64,000 nt of DNA from Serratia sp. UGAL515B_01 (GCF_033095805.1 NZ_CP109901.1:2170001-2234000); one strand, 5' to 3'; shown: positions 29,233 to 40,329, counted from the stretch's first letter. Notes: generated by a model not told the origin, from the sequence alone. Numbers and translations are program-made.

Positions 29233-29292
29233 AAATGATACTAAGCACCCAATAGTGTTTCACTTTAATAATTAATAGTTTCACAATGTAAA
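29233..29292 (-). promoter_or_regulatory. OmpR binding sites C1-C3 upstream of ompC
   Basis: Read on the minus strand, three 20-base units follow each other: TTTACATTGTGAAAC..., ATTATTAAAGTGAAACA... and a third ending in TTAGTATCATTT. They align with the E. coli ompC sites C1, C2 and C3 as I remember them. A -10 like TTAATACT follows near 29215. The rest of the 350-base ompC-micF gap is AT-rich without genes. Confidence 0.7.
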
Positions 29293-29465
29293 GTAAACAC
29301 CGGGAATTACCAGTAACTACATGATTTTAGTAGAAAATTAAACATAATACCGATCAAACAAAAAGTAATCTTTTGATTTAAAATAAAAATAAAAACTTAC
29401 ACTTAGTTAATAATTGGCAAACGATATGTGTGTGAAACTTAAAAAGTTGGCTTTAAAATGATTAC

Positions 29466-29556
29466 GCTTTCATCATTTTTTCATTATCACCTTCATTATC
29501 TGCAAGGTAATTGTCTCACTTATCTTTATTCATCACCGGCCTCTGGCCGGTTTTTT
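29466..29556 (+). ncRNA. micF: MicF small regulatory RNA
   Basis: Located divergently upstream of ompC. The 5' end GCTTTCATCATT resembles E. coli MicF (GCTATCATCATT), the seed that pairs with the ompF mRNA leader. The 3' end is a terminator ACCGGCC/GGCCGGT with a three-base loop and six Ts (29535-29556). A -10 (TAAAAT, about 29453) and an OmpR-like TGTGAAACTTAAAA (about 29431) precede it. The exact start is taken by analogy. Hfq-dependent silencing of an OmpF-type porin is the known role. Confidence 0.85.
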
Positions 29557-29787
29557 ATTTATTCATACTTGCATACATTTAAAAATAACATTTTAAAAAC
29601 GAAAACCTTCATTTTTATAACATGAGTTACACGTAACCAGCCTAAATAGCTATATGGACACCGCATAACTGCAAGTGTGGGCAGACCTTTTTCTGACAAG
29701 GTAGTCACAAACATATATTCGGCTTCGTGAGCCCTGATGAACATCCGTACTCTCTGCCCTCATTAGCGCCATGGCTTCTGACAGCCA

Positions 29788-29880
29788 GCTTATTTGTTTA
29801 ACCTCATGTCCGTATTGACCGAACTACCGTGCCCAGTAGGTTGCGCTGCCACAGGCCTCCATAACAATTCTTGACGAGGG
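29788..29880 (-). pseudogene. IS110-family transposase remnant (N-terminal region)
   Basis: Minus-strand translation PSSRIVMEACGSATYWAR, stop, FGQYGHEVKQIS matches the conserved MEACGSAHYWAR region of IS110 transposases, which carries the second acidic residue of the DEDD site. It has an internal stop and no neighbouring transposase parts. The rest of 29557-30014 holds no gene that I can support. Confidence 0.7.
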
Positions 29881-30014
29881 CTGTTGGGCGTTCATGTGCA
29901 ATCAAGGAACACGGCCTGCACTGCCGAGTACGAATCTCTTCGACCCTAATCGCAGATTGTGATAGAAACGGAGGATCATTCCAAACATCATACAGAACCG
30001 CTCTCGATACCCAC

Positions 30015-31169
30015 ATGACATTCACTCTATGTACCGAAAAACCACAGCCTAACGTGCCACAACAGGTCGCCACTCGTTTGGCTTTTTTCATTGCCGGTCT
30101 TGGCATGGCTGCTTGGGCACCGTTGGTGCCTTTCGCTAAAACACGTATCGATATTGACGACGCTTCGCTAGGTATGCTCTTGCTATGCATCGGAGTTGGC
30201 TCAATCATGGCTATGCCCCTAACCGGGTTATTAACGAGTAAATTCGGTTGCAAACGCGTGATCCTGTTGGCAGGAATCGCACTTTGTATCGACCTGCCAC
30301 TGTTGGCCTTGATGGACTCGGCCTTAGGCATGGCTTTAGCGCTGCTGTTCTTCGGCGCCGCTATCGGTATGGTTGACGTAGCAATGAACATTCAAGCTGT
30401 CGTGGTTGAACGTACTAGCGGGCGAGCCATGATGTCTGGTTTTCATGGTTTCTTCAGCATTGGAGGAATTGTAGGAGCTGGTGGGGTTAGTGCACTGTTG
30501 TGGCTTGGCGTCAGCCCACTGCAAGCCACACTGTGCGCCGTTGTTATCATTCTGACACTGCTTTCGATTGCCAGTAAAAACTTGCTGCGCGAAAATGGCG
30601 GAGATCAAGAAGGCTCAATGTTTGTTCTGCCGCGTGGTTGGGTGATGTTGATAGGTCTGCTGTGTTTTATTATGTTTCTCGCCGAGGGTTCTATGCTTGA
30701 CTGGAGCGCACTGTTTCTCACCACACAGAGAGGAATGGATCACAATCAGGCGGGATTAGGCTACGCTCTCTTTTCTATTGCTATGACATTAGGCAGGTTG
30801 AATGGTGACCGGATTGTTAATACCGTAGGAAGATATCAGGTACTGATAATGGGCAGCCTGTGTGCTGCATTAGGGCTGGTACTGGCCATCAGCTTAGATA
30901 ACGTAACGGCTTCATTGACGGGTTTTATGCTGGTCGGCCTCGGTGCATCCAATGTCGTGCCTATCTTGTTCACCGCAGCAGGTAATCAAACAACCATGCC
31001 TGCCAATCTGGCTATCGCCTCAGTCACGACGGTCGGCTACACCGGCATTCTTGCTGGCCCTGCATTAATCGGGTTTATCGCACAGATCTCCAGCCTAACG
31101 TTTGCTTTTGCCTGTGTTGCCGCACTGCTGATGATTGTTACCGTCAGTGCAAAAGCAATAACCCGCTAA
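30015..31169 (+). CDS. Major facilitator superfamily transporter (YbjJ-like)
   Basis: 384 residues with about twelve hydrophobic segments and the MFS loop 2-3 motif GLLTSKFGCKRVI. The start at 30015 (MTFTLCTEKPQPNVPQQVATRLAFF) is chosen because family similarity begins there; there is no good ribosome binding site, and the longer frame from 29871 runs into transposon debris. Substrate unknown. It stands between micF and rcsD, adjacent in E. coli, and ends 18 bases before rcsD. It may therefore carry the rcsD promoter or be cotranscribed with rcsDB. Confidence 0.8.
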   Translation: MTFTLCTEKPQPNVPQQVATRLAFFIAGLGMAAWAPLVPFAKTRIDIDDASLGMLLLCIGVGSIMAMPLTGLLTSKFGCKRVILLAGIALCIDLPLLALMDSALGMALALLFFGAAIGMVDVAMNIQAVVVERTSGRAMMSGFHGFFSIGGIVGAGGVSALLWLGVSPLQATLCAVVIILTLLSIASKNLLRENGGDQEGSMFVLPRGWVMLIGLLCFIMFLAEGSMLDWSALFLTTQRGMDHNQAGLGYALFSIAMTLGRLNGDRIVNTVGRYQVLIMGSLCAALGLVLAISLDNVTASLTGFMLVGLGASNVVPILFTAAGNQTTMPANLAIASVTTVGYTGILAGPALIGFIAQISSLTFAFACVAALLMIVTVSAKAITR

Positions 31170-31187
31170 TTTCAGGGACGTACTGCC

Positions 31188-33893
31188 ATGTTAAAAATCA
31201 AACAGCGAAACATCGACGCCAACTACATCACTCGCAGTTTTTGGCTGTTTATTGTGCTGCTAGTCATTGTCATCGGCTTGTACGGATATAATTATACCAA
31301 TGCCTATCTGACAGAGAAAAAATACGCCGTTAATAGCGTGGCTGCTGCCCTGCAAAAACGTATTGATAGCTATCGTTATCTTACCGATCAGATCTATGAC
31401 AGATTCGGCAACTTAGCATCACAACCTATCGACCAAATGCCGCAAGAAACACGTCTGCGCCCAGATGTTTATTATGTTGAAAGGCTGGGAAGAAGCGATG
31501 CCGTGATTTTTGGCAATCACGACAGTACTACATCGACCATGATTGCCAATATTTCGGACTTCCTTGATTCCCGCTGGGGAGAGAAAGCTGAAAACTATTC
31601 GATGTATTACCTCAACGGACAAGATAATAGTCTGAGCCTGGTAACAACCCAATCGTTCAAAGAATTGACTTCACGATTGAAAGAAAACTACCTCACTGCA
31701 TCAGCATCAGAGCTACGCGCTGAAATGCTGCAACAGGTCAATATGCTGGATCAACGGGAGAGTTTCTCTAACTTGCGGAAGCATCGCTTCCAGAATACCT
31801 ATTCATTCTCTATCCGTACTACCTTTAATCAACCAGGGCATCTGGCTACGGTGATCGCCTTCGACCTGCCGATTAACGATATTGTTCCTCTTAATATGGC
31901 AAGTTCCAATTTTCTGCTTCTCCCCGATGAAAATGGGTTAGACGGCGATGATTCTGCAACCGAAAACACAGCTAATACCGTCGTCGTGTTGAAAAGAAGT
32001 TGGGTTGAATTCAATACCTCATTGCTAAACTCCCCGCTGAAATTGGTTTATCGCGTTTCCGTCATTAATCTGGTGCTAGATTTGTTGCGCAACAACCTAT
32101 GGCTGTTAATGGGCAATTTGCTGTTGCTGGTACTCTCAATGACGGGGCTCTACTTCATTCGGCAGCAATACATTCGCCCCAGTGAGAATATGGCAGCCAA
32201 GCTGGAAGAAGAGCAGGCTCTGAATAGAGAGATAGTCTCCAGTCTTCCTTGCGGTTTACTGGTTTATGATTTTGCCAATAATAGCGTTATTGCCAGTAAC
32301 AAGATCGCCGAACATCTGATGCCACACCTTAACCTACAAAAAATTACCCATATGGCAGAACAGCATCATGGCGTGATTCAAGCAACGGTAAACAATGAAG
32401 TCTATGAAGTCCGTCTCTTCAGCAGCCTACGCTCAACAGAAACATACCTATTTATAATGAGCGATCAAGACAAAGAAGTGATAATGAACAAAAGGTTGCA
32501 ACAGGCTAGCCGTGAGTACGATAAAAACGTTCAGGCACGTAAATTGATGCTGCATAATCTCGGAACAGAACTCAACCAACCTGTGTATCAGATGCACAGT
32601 TTGATCGGTAGCCTGCATGGGCAAACTGATGAAGAACAACAAAAGACAATAGTCAAACAACTGCATTCTGTCTCTTCGTCAGTTTTGGGACTGATTGACA
32701 ATATCACTCTACTAACGCGCCTGGAAACTCAAAATTGGCAGCCCGCCAACCACTCCTTCACCCCCTCAATACTTATAGAGGCATTACTGTTGGAGATCCT
32801 GCCTGCGATACACCAGAAAGGGCTCACTTTGTTCAACCATTTCCATCTGAGTATGGACCAACAATATGTCGGTGATACCACCGCGCTAGGTAAAATAATT
32901 TCATTGCTACTTCACTATGCCGTCATCACTACCGCCTTTGGCAAGGTTTCACTGGTAGTCAAACATGAAGCGACTAAGCCAGAACAGCTGGTCATTCATA
33001 TTAATGACACTGGTGCCGGAATGACCAATGAAGAAATTGATAACTTGACTTATCCCTTCGTTAGACAACCCCAGGCTGATCGTTTCAGCCATGCTTCAGG
33101 GCTAACTTTTTTTCTGTGTAACCAACTCTGTAGAAAACTTAATGGTCAGTTAGAGATCCGTAGCAAAATTGATATCGGTACACGGTATACCGTGCGTATA
33201 GCCATGGAGTTGCAAAAAAAAGAAGAGGAGACAACGGAAAGATTACTTGACGATGTCACTGTACTTTTAAAGATCACCTCGGAGGAAATCCGTAGTATCG
33301 TTACAAACCTGTTGGATGCCTACGGAGCAAGTTGCATTGTTGCTGCTGACAGTCAGAACAGCAAAAATTTTGATTTCATGATTACCGACGATCCGCAACA
33401 GACCAGTGATTATACTCTGCTGGTAACCAACGATGTACTTGGCTGGCAAAAACTCAATCAACATTATGTCCAAGCAAATTACAACCTGCACAGTGCCATG
33501 ATTGACGCTATTTTAGCCCTTATTGAGCAGCGCCTCACTGTTCTTGAACAGGATGCAAATAGTCTATTGAACCCCACCACAAATGACGGTCAATACTTTG
33601 AAAGAAAACTGGAATCAACAGATTATTATAGTCTGTTTATCGATACAGTACCTGATGATGTAAAAAAACTGTATACTCTGGCAAACGGTGCTGATTTTAC
33701 AGCGCTGTCTCAGACTGTACACCGCCTAAAGGGGGTGTTTGCAATGTTAAATCTGCTCCCCGCCAAGCAACTGTGTGAATCGTTAGAACAGCACATCGCG
33801 GACGGCGATGCGTTTAAGATCGAGAATAACATCAGTCAGATTGATTTTTTTGTCTCTAGACTGCTGCAGCAAGGTAGCCAACCACATGAATAA
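31188..33893 (+). CDS. rcsD: RcsD phosphotransfer protein of the Rcs phosphorelay
   Basis: 901 residues. Two membrane segments (about 18-36 and 305-325) flank a periplasmic domain. A histidine-kinase-like region lacking the catalytic His follows, then an ABL-like domain and a C-terminal HPt domain with the phospho-accepting His845 in TVHRLKGVFAMLNL. RcsD passes phosphate from RcsC to RcsB in the envelope stress response. AGGGA lies nine bases before the ATG. The end overlaps the rcsB start by eight bases, so the two are coupled. Confidence 0.95.
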   Translation: MLKIKQRNIDANYITRSFWLFIVLLVIVIGLYGYNYTNAYLTEKKYAVNSVAAALQKRIDSYRYLTDQIYDRFGNLASQPIDQMPQETRLRPDVYYVERLGRSDAVIFGNHDSTTSTMIANISDFLDSRWGEKAENYSMYYLNGQDNSLSLVTTQSFKELTSRLKENYLTASASELRAEMLQQVNMLDQRESFSNLRKHRFQNTYSFSIRTTFNQPGHLATVIAFDLPINDIVPLNMASSNFLLLPDENGLDGDDSATENTANTVVVLKRSWVEFNTSLLNSPLKLVYRVSVINLVLDLLRNNLWLLMGNLLLLVLSMTGLYFIRQQYIRPSENMAAKLEEEQALNREIVSSLPCGLLVYDFANNSVIASNKIAEHLMPHLNLQKITHMAEQHHGVIQATVNNEVYEVRLFSSLRSTETYLFIMSDQDKEVIMNKRLQQASREYDKNVQARKLMLHNLGTELNQPVYQMHSLIGSLHGQTDEEQQKTIVKQLHSVSSSVLGLIDNITLLTRLETQNWQPANHSFTPSILIEALLLEILPAIHQKGLTLFNHFHLSMDQQYVGDTTALGKIISLLLHYAVITTAFGKVSLVVKHEATKPEQLVIHINDTGAGMTNEEIDNLTYPFVRQPQADRFSHASGLTFFLCNQLCRKLNGQLEIRSKIDIGTRYTVRIAMELQKKEEETTERLLDDVTVLLKITSEEIRSIVTNLLDAYGASCIVAADSQNSKNFDFMITDDPQQTSDYTLLVTNDVLGWQKLNQHYVQANYNLHSAMIDAILALIEQRLTVLEQDANSLLNPTTNDGQYFERKLESTDYYSLFIDTVPDDVKKLYTLANGADFTALSQTVHRLKGVFAMLNLLPAKQLCESLEQHIADGDAFKIENNISQIDFFVSRLLQQGSQPHE

Positions 33894-34539
33894 CCTGAAC
33901 GTAATTATTGCTGATGACCATCCTATAGTACTGTTTGGCATCCGGAAGTCACTCGAGCAAATTGAATGGGTGAATGTCGTTGGGGAATTTGAAGACTCGA
34001 CAGCACTGATCAACAATATCTCAAAGCTGGATGCAAATGTACTGATCACAGATCTTTCGATGCCTGGCGACAAATACGGCGATGGTATTACGCTGATTAA
34101 GTATATCAAACGACACTACCCGCAATTATCAATTATCGTTCTGACCATGAACAACAACCCTGCCATTCTCAGTGCGGTGTTGGAGTTGGATATCGATGGG
34201 ATAGTATTAAAACAAGGCGCACCAACAGACTTGCCAAAAGCACTGTCTGCATTACAAAAAGGTAAGAAATTTACACCTGAGAGCGTTTCGAAGCTGCTGG
34301 AAAAAATAAGTGCCAGCGGTTTTGGTGGTGATAAACGTCTTTCACCTAAAGAGAGTGAAGTCTTGCGCCTGTTTGCTGAAGGTTTTCTGGTCACTGAAAT
34401 TGCCAAAAAATTGAACCGCAGCATCAAAACCATCAGTAGCCAAAAAAAATCGGCAATGACAAAACTAGGCGTTGATAATGATATTGCGCTGCTTAACTAT
34501 CTTTCCTCCGTAAATATGATGCAGCCTGATAAAGACTAA
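33886..34539 (+). CDS. rcsB: RcsB response regulator
   Basis: 217 residues. Receiver domain with the acidic pocket at DD (10-11), phospho-acceptor Asp56 in LITDLSMPGD, and a LuxR-type HTH at about 150-210 (LSPKESEVLRLFAEGFLVTEIAKKLNRS...). It controls capsule, motility and envelope genes, alone or with auxiliary partners such as RcsA. The start at 33886 matches the family; an upstream in-frame extension lies within rcsD. Confidence 0.97.
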   Translation: MNNLNVIIADDHPIVLFGIRKSLEQIEWVNVVGEFEDSTALINNISKLDANVLITDLSMPGDKYGDGITLIKYIKRHYPQLSIIVLTMNNNPAILSAVLELDIDGIVLKQGAPTDLPKALSALQKGKKFTPESVSKLLEKISASGFGGDKRLSPKESEVLRLFAEGFLVTEIAKKLNRSIKTISSQKKSAMTKLGVDNDIALLNYLSSVNMMQPDKD

Positions 34540-34585
34540 ATCCGGCTAGGCAGACGACTGAACGGATTCGAGAACAGATACCTAA

Positions 34586-34616
34586 GGGCTCGCAGCGGCG
34601 TAAGCCGTAAGAGCCC
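34586..34616. terminator. Hairpin between convergent rcsB and rcsC
   Basis: GGGCTC/GAGCCC and, inside it, GCGGC/GCCGT form an interrupted stem between the two converging genes. It probably terminates or buffers both transcripts; T-runs are poor. Confidence 0.55.
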
Positions 34617-34659
34617 CTCTTCTATAGCACAACAATTTTAACAAGTTCTATGATACTTT

Positions 34660-37539
34660 TTAAATCTGCTTAGATTTGATTCGATTGCGGCGTACGTGTT
34701 GGCTGTAATAATGTAACTCTTCCCCAAGTATTTCAAGCGTTACCGGTTTTGAAAGACAACTGTCCATTCCTGCCTCAATACAACGCTGCTCCTCTTCCGC
34801 CAATGCATTAGCCGTCACCCCTATTACCGGGTTAACGAAGTGAAGCTGGCGCAAACGCTGAGTAAACTGATAGCCATCCATGTTAGGCATATTGACGTCG
34901 GTAAGCACGATATCGACAGTATTACGCCTCAGGACACCGAGAGCATCAATACCGTCAGTGGCTGTGATGACCTGATAGCCTAATGAAGTCAACTGGTCGG
35001 ACAACAGCCGACGATTAATGGGATGATCATCTACCACCAGTAAGTGAATATCCTCATTTTCTGTTGTTTGGACTTTAGTCGGTAACGGTAATTGTACCGC
35101 AGTATTGTCGGCATTGTCGGCTGCTGTTTCCACACCAAACAAACGATTAATCAACCTGATAATACACCTTGGTGTAGAGGTACTATGCAACCAATAACCC
35201 GGCAATGCCTCACGCGATGGACCGATGTGCACAATGGAAAACTCAATTTGCGCCAACAAAGGAGTGACTGCGTTTAAAGGGTAATCACTAATGAGAAGAT
35301 CATCTTCAGATGTATCCTGCTCCTCATAGCGTTGTACCGTAGCGCCATAGCCAGTAAGGATAACCATCAGATAACTTTCCAGTTTCTGATTACGGATTTG
35401 TAACCATATCTTTTTCCCTTGCCAGGCATCACTGGCCTGTAGCGATGGAAACTGTGCGCCAAACAAAGGAATACGGATAGTGAACATACTGCCAAGCCCT
35501 GCTTCAGACTCCACGGCAATATCACCATCCATCAAATTTATCAGCCTTTCACAGATCGCCAAACCCAAACCGGTCCCCTGAAAATGACGCTGTACACCAC
35601 TACCAACTTGGAAGAAAGGATCAAAAAGGCGATTAATTTCTTTTTCCGGGATCCCGACGCCAGTATCACGAATGCTGAACGCGAGATAACGATCACGTGT
35701 ATACACCTGCAGAATAATACAGCCGGTATCCGTAAACTTTATGGCATTGTTTAACAGATTGGAGAGCACCTGTTGTAAGCGGACAGGATCACCATTGATA
35801 CGCTCTGGAACCCCTTGTTCAATAAAGCAGTACAAACCAAGACGCTTTTTCACCACGAGGGGCAGATAGTTATCCGCAACATGAGTAATCACATCAAGGC
35901 AGGAAAATTCCGTAGGCTCAATCTTCAACTGCTCTGACTCGATCTTGGAGAAATCCAAGATATCGCTGATGATTTTCAGCAATAATCCCGACGAGTTGTT
36001 CATTGCATTGACCAAGCGATCCACCCCCTGTGGCAACGCTTTGGTTTGCAATAGGTCAAGATTCCCGATAATACCGTACAGAGGCGTACGCAATTCATGG
36101 CTGACCGTAGCCAGAAACATTGATTTAGACTGGCTGGCCAACTCCGCTGCCGCCGCTATCTCCTGTAGTGACTCCTCCATCTTCACGCGGGCACTCACGT
36201 CCATCAGCACGCAGATGGCAACGTCCTCATTGCGATAACGAGAATGAACGAAACTTATTTGCAAGTTATTGTTATTACTTGTCATTACATCAACAAAATT
36301 AGCTTGCTGCTGGCAAATAATTCGTGTGATTCGCTCACGATCTTCGTTGGTCAACAAATTGATATAATTATGCGCCAGCTCATTACTCAAAATATTAGCG
36401 CCATCGTTGATACGCAAGATACAGATACCTACCGGTGCCGAAGCCACAATTTTGCGGTTGAACTGTTCATGTTCTTCCAGCCGAAAGGCATTCTCTTCGG
36501 CTGGCAGGAATATACGGCGTTCAAACAGCAATGCCAGACTAAACAATACGGCAGCCGTCAGCAGGTTAATTAGCAGTGCTTTGAGAATAAAACTTTTTAG
36601 ATACTCCAGAATATTCCCCAGAGGGAGCGAATACACGATGCTCAGAGATGAAGGCGGTAATGCCTTTTTCATGATTAGGTAGTAGTAGTTGTCTACATAA
36701 CCAAAATAGGTGTGATCCTGAGGGTATACATTAAGTGAGGGAGTATAACGATCGCCATTTGTAAGGTGCAATAACGGCTCGTTGTTTTTGTCGAGCAGCG
36801 TCGTCCCCAAAGGTAGATTGCCTAAAGCAGCAAAATCTTCCATACGAATTGTCTGTTCAATTCCTAGCAGCGCTTCTAATCTGTTACCGGCATAGAGTGC
36901 CGTCATCACATACAGAGACCCTACATTTGGCTGCTCTGCATTAGGGAGGATCCAGTAGATATTGATATTTTTCTCTAGGCTATTGGCAGTTCGGTACTTA
37001 AGAATATTTTCGTGCAGCTGTTTCAAGACATTTTGCCGGTCAATGATGCTATTGCTGCTGCCAAATTCGGTCATACACAGGCTGTCACCACCGATTAAAA
37101 ATACGCGATTAAGGTCATAAGCTGCGACAAAGTTTTCTTTCCAGTATTTGATAAAGCGGTTCAGAAAAATTAGCGAATCACGATAAGCGATATCCTGCGT
37201 ACAGTCTGATTCTGTATTCAGTGGCATAAGCTCCAACGGCTCATCCTTGTCCGTCATCTCCCCGCTAAACATATCCAAACTAGCAGCCGCACCACTGAGA
37301 TGATTCTCAGCCACATATTTGATATCACGGAGAATGTCCGCAGAGTGGCGAATGTAGCCTTGTGCCTGATCATAGTTAAGATTGTATTCTTGCAGAATAT
37401 CAGACTCTTTCTCATGCAAAATATTCAAGATATAAAAAGTCGTCAGCAGCGCCCCGAGAGACCATAGCATGAGCGCCAATACCCGAAACAAGTAGCGAGA
37501 AATTTTTAACGTTGTACGGAAGGACGTTAGATATTTCAA
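34660..37539 (-). CDS. rcsC: RcsC hybrid sensor kinase
   Basis: 959 residues. Membrane segments at about 17-40 and 315-340 enclose the periplasmic sensor. The cytoplasmic part has a PAS-like linker, a kinase core with His481 (VSHELRTPLYG), the ATP site (DTGVGIPEKE, GTGLGLAI), an ABL domain and a receiver with Asp881 (LTDVNMPNMDG). The N-terminus MKYLTSFRTTLK matches E. coli RcsC and uses a TTG start; no in-frame ATG fits. It is transcribed toward rcsB, as in E. coli. The relay partners RcsD and RcsB are next to it. Confidence 0.96.
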   Translation of the reverse strand: MKYLTSFRTTLKISRYLFRVLALMLWSLGALLTTFYILNILHEKESDILQEYNLNYDQAQGYIRHSADILRDIKYVAENHLSGAAASLDMFSGEMTDKDEPLELMPLNTESDCTQDIAYRDSLIFLNRFIKYWKENFVAAYDLNRVFLIGGDSLCMTEFGSSNSIIDRQNVLKQLHENILKYRTANSLEKNINIYWILPNAEQPNVGSLYVMTALYAGNRLEALLGIEQTIRMEDFAALGNLPLGTTLLDKNNEPLLHLTNGDRYTPSLNVYPQDHTYFGYVDNYYYLIMKKALPPSSLSIVYSLPLGNILEYLKSFILKALLINLLTAAVLFSLALLFERRIFLPAEENAFRLEEHEQFNRKIVASAPVGICILRINDGANILSNELAHNYINLLTNEDRERITRIICQQQANFVDVMTSNNNNLQISFVHSRYRNEDVAICVLMDVSARVKMEESLQEIAAAAELASQSKSMFLATVSHELRTPLYGIIGNLDLLQTKALPQGVDRLVNAMNNSSGLLLKIISDILDFSKIESEQLKIEPTEFSCLDVITHVADNYLPLVVKKRLGLYCFIEQGVPERINGDPVRLQQVLSNLLNNAIKFTDTGCIILQVYTRDRYLAFSIRDTGVGIPEKEINRLFDPFFQVGSGVQRHFQGTGLGLAICERLINLMDGDIAVESEAGLGSMFTIRIPLFGAQFPSLQASDAWQGKKIWLQIRNQKLESYLMVILTGYGATVQRYEEQDTSEDDLLISDYPLNAVTPLLAQIEFSIVHIGPSREALPGYWLHSTSTPRCIIRLINRLFGVETAADNADNTAVQLPLPTKVQTTENEDIHLLVVDDHPINRRLLSDQLTSLGYQVITATDGIDALGVLRRNTVDIVLTDVNMPNMDGYQFTQRLRQLHFVNPVIGVTANALAEEEQRCIEAGMDSCLSKPVTLEILGEELHYYSQHVRRNRIKSKQI

Positions 37540-37611
37540 TCTGATACCATAACTGAACGATAACCCCGGGAAAGGCCGCTGGATAATTATGGTAATTAAA
37601 CCATATAACTG

Positions 37612-37640
37612 AAAAAGGGCCTAGCATCGCTGCCAGGCCC
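37612..37640 (-). terminator. Terminator of gyrA
   Basis: On the minus strand GGGCCT/AGGCCC with an inner GCA/TGC pairing is followed by TTTTT. Confidence 0.85.
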
Positions 37641-37680
37641 TGTTCACTTAAGGTTCATCATTAACCAAAAAAGGTGATCC

Positions 37681-40329
37681 TTAAGCGTCTTCGTCATCTA
37701 GATCGGTTGCAACATCGATATCGTCACCATCATCAAGTGGTGTGGTATCTTCTTCCACTTCTTCTAAACCCGGTTCAATACTATCAAGATCTTCATCTTC
37801 AACCGGTTCAGCAACACGCTGCAAGCCAACGACATTTTCATTTTCTGCAGTGCGGATCAGTGTGACCCCTTGAGTATTACGCCCCACCACACTAACTTCC
37901 GCGACACGGGTACGTACCAACGTGCCAGCATCGGTAATCATCATGATCTGATCGGTAGTTTCGACCTGAACAGCACCAACAACCCGACCATTACGTTCGC
38001 TGACCTTGATGGAGATAACCCCCTGGGTAGCACGCGATTTGGTTGGATATTCGGTCACCGCAGTGCGCTTGCCGTAACCGTTTTGCGTCACGGTAAGAAT
38101 ATCGCCTTCACCACGTGGAATAATCAGGGAAACAACGCAGTCACCTTCCCCCAGATTGATACCACGAACACCTGTGGCGGTACGTCCCATTGAACGAACC
38201 TGAGTTTCAGGGAAGCGCACTACTTTACCATTGGAAGAGAACAGCATGACTTCGTTGCTACCGTCGGTCAGGTCAACGCCTATCAGTTCATCACCCTCAT
38301 TAAGATTGACGGCGATGATGCCAGCGCTACGTGGACGACTGAATTCGGTCAATGCAGTTTTCTTCACCGTACCGCTAGCAGTAGCCATAAAGACGTGGCG
38401 ACCTTCTTCATACTCACGTACCGGCAAGATAGCGGTGATCCGTTCGTTGGCTTCCAACGGCAACAAATTGACAATCGGCCGGCCACGGGCACCACGGCTG
38501 GCTTCCGGTAGTTGGTACACCTTCATCCAGTACAGACGACCTCTGCTGGAGAAACACAGGATTGTATCGTGTGTGTTCGCAACCAGTAATCGATCGATAA
38601 AGTCTTCTTCTTTTATGCGGGCGGCGGATTTGCCTTTCCCACCACGACGCTGCGCCTCATAATCAGTCAGTGGTTGATACTTCACATAGCCCTGATGCGA
38701 CAATGTGACCACGACATCTTCCTGGTTAATCAGATCTTCAATGTTGATATCAGAGGTGTTAGCTGTAATTTCGGTACGGCGCTGGTCACCAAACTGATCG
38801 CGCATCGCGACCAGCTCTTCTCGGATAACTTCCATCAAGCGCTCTGGGTTTTCCAGAATAAAGATCAGCTCAGCAATAATGTTCAGCAGTTCTTTATATT
38901 CGTCCAGTAGCTTCTCGTGCTCCAGACCCGTCAGTTTCTGCAGACGCAGATCCAAGATCGCCTGAGCCTGTTGCTCGGTCAGATAATATTTACCGTCACG
39001 GATGCCATACTGCGGTTCCAACCATTCGGGTCGTGCAGCATCGTCGCCAGCACGTTCCAGCATCGCACCTACGTTGCCCAGGTCCCAAGGTTGCGCAATC
39101 AACGCCAATTTTGCTTCAGCCGGGGTCGGCGCACGGCGGATGAGTTCAATTATCGGATCGATATTAGCCAGGGCAATGGCCAATGCTTCAAGAATATGTG
39201 CGCGGTCACGAGCTTTGCGCAGTTCGAAAATGGTACGACGGGTAACCACTTCACGGCGATGGCGAACAAATGCACACAAAATATCTTTCAGGTTCAGTAA
39301 CTTCGGCTGCCCCTGATGCAGTGCCACCATGTTGATGCCAAAAGTCACCTGAAGCTGGGTCAACGAGTACAGATTATTCAGTACCACTTCGCCCACGGCA
39401 TCGCGCTTGACCTCAATAACGATGCGCATACCGTCTTTATCAGACTCGTCACGCAACGCACTAATGCCCTCAACACGCTTTTCTTTCACCAGTTCAGCGA
39501 TTTTCTCGATCAGGCGCGCTTTGTTCACCTGATACGGAATTTCGTGAACAATAATGGTTTCACGGCCCGTTTTAGCGTCAGTTTCCACTTCAGCGCGGGC
39601 GCGAATGTAAACTTTGCCACGGCCTGTGCGATAGGCTTCTTCAATCCCACGACGGCCATTGATGATCGCCGCAGTAGGAAAGTCTGGGCCAGGAATGTGT
39701 TCCATCAACCCTTCGATGCTGATGTTTTCATCATCGATATAGGCCAGACAGCCGTTGATCACTTCTGACAGGTTATGGGGTGGAATGTTGGTTGCCATAC
39801 CTACAGCGATACCCGACGAGCCGTTTACCAGCAGGTTAGGTATCTTGGTTGGCATGACGGCTGGGATCTGCTCGGTACCATCATAGTTTGGCACGAAGTC
39901 GACGGTTTCTTTTTCAAGATCCGCCAACAGTTCGTGGGCGATTTTCGACATGCGCACTTCGGTATATCGCATTGCCGCTGCGGAATCGCCATCAACTGAA
40001 CCAAAGTTACCCTGGCCATCCACCAGCATGTAACGTAGTGAAAACGGTTGTGCCATACGGACAATCGTATCGTATACCGCGCTATCACCGTGCGGGTGGT
40101 ATTTACCGATAACGTCCCCGACGACGCGAGCCGATTTTTTATAGGGTTTGTTCCAGTCGTTACCCAGTACATTCATCGCGAACAGAACGCGACGGTGCAC
40201 CGGCTTCAGTCCATCACGAACATCTGGCAGCGCACGCCCGACAATAACGGACATCGCATAATCCAGATACGAGCTTTTCAACTCTTCTTCGATATTTACC
40301 GGTGTGATTTCTCTGGCAAGGTCGCTCAT
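37681..40329 (-). CDS. gyrA: DNA gyrase subunit A
   Basis: 882 residues. The N-terminal breakage-reunion domain has catalytic Tyr122 ([10 protein letters not shown]); the GyrA box is QRRGGKG (about 560); a six-bladed C-terminal wrapping domain ends in an acidic tail. The quinolone-resistance region reads [13 protein letters not shown] with Ser83 and Asp87, so no common resistance change is present. The start at 40329 ([10 protein letters not shown]) has GGATAG upstream and agrees with E. coli; an upstream in-frame ATG is ignored. Divergent from ubiG across 233 bases that must hold both promoters. Confidence 0.98.
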   Translation of the reverse strand: MSDLAREITPVNIEEELKSSYLDYAMSVIVGRALPDVRDGLKPVHRRVLFAMNVLGNDWNKPYKKSARVVGDVIGKYHPHGDSAVYDTIVRMAQPFSLRYMLVDGQGNFGSVDGDSAAAMRYTEVRMSKIAHELLADLEKETVDFVPNYDGTEQIPAVMPTKIPNLLVNGSSGIAVGMATNIPPHNLSEVINGCLAYIDDENISIEGLMEHIPGPDFPTAAIINGRRGIEEAYRTGRGKVYIRARAEVETDAKTGRETIIVHEIPYQVNKARLIEKIAELVKEKRVEGISALRDESDKDGMRIVIEVKRDAVGEVVLNNLYSLTQLQVTFGINMVALHQGQPKLLNLKDILCAFVRHRREVVTRRTIFELRKARDRAHILEALAIALANIDPIIELIRRAPTPAEAKLALIAQPWDLGNVGAMLERAGDDAARPEWLEPQYGIRDGKYYLTEQQAQAILDLRLQKLTGLEHEKLLDEYKELLNIIAELIFILENPERLMEVIREELVAMRDQFGDQRRTEITANTSDINIEDLINQEDVVVTLSHQGYVKYQPLTDYEAQRRGGKGKSAARIKEEDFIDRLLVANTHDTILCFSSRGRLYWMKVYQLPEASRGARGRPIVNLLPLEANERITAILPVREYEEGRHVFMATASGTVKKTALTEFSRPRSAGIIAVNLNEGDELIGVDLTDGSNEVMLFSSNGKVVRFPETQVRSMGRTATGVRGINLGEGDCVVSLIIPRGEGDILTVTQNGYGKRTAVTEYPTKSRATQGVISIKVSERNGRVVGAVQVETTDQIMMITDAGTLVRTRVAEVSVVGRNTQGVTLIRTAENENVVGLQRVAEPVEDEDLDSIEPGLEEVEEDTTPLDDGDDIDVATDLDDEDA

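Noticed and set aside
29804..30391. 195-codon minus-strand frame opposite the MFS gene
   Set aside because: It is antisense to the transporter and out of frame with the IS110 remnant it overlaps.
40083..40097. Possible quinolone-resistance change in gyrA
   Set aside because: The region codes Ser83 and Asp87, the sensitive residues.
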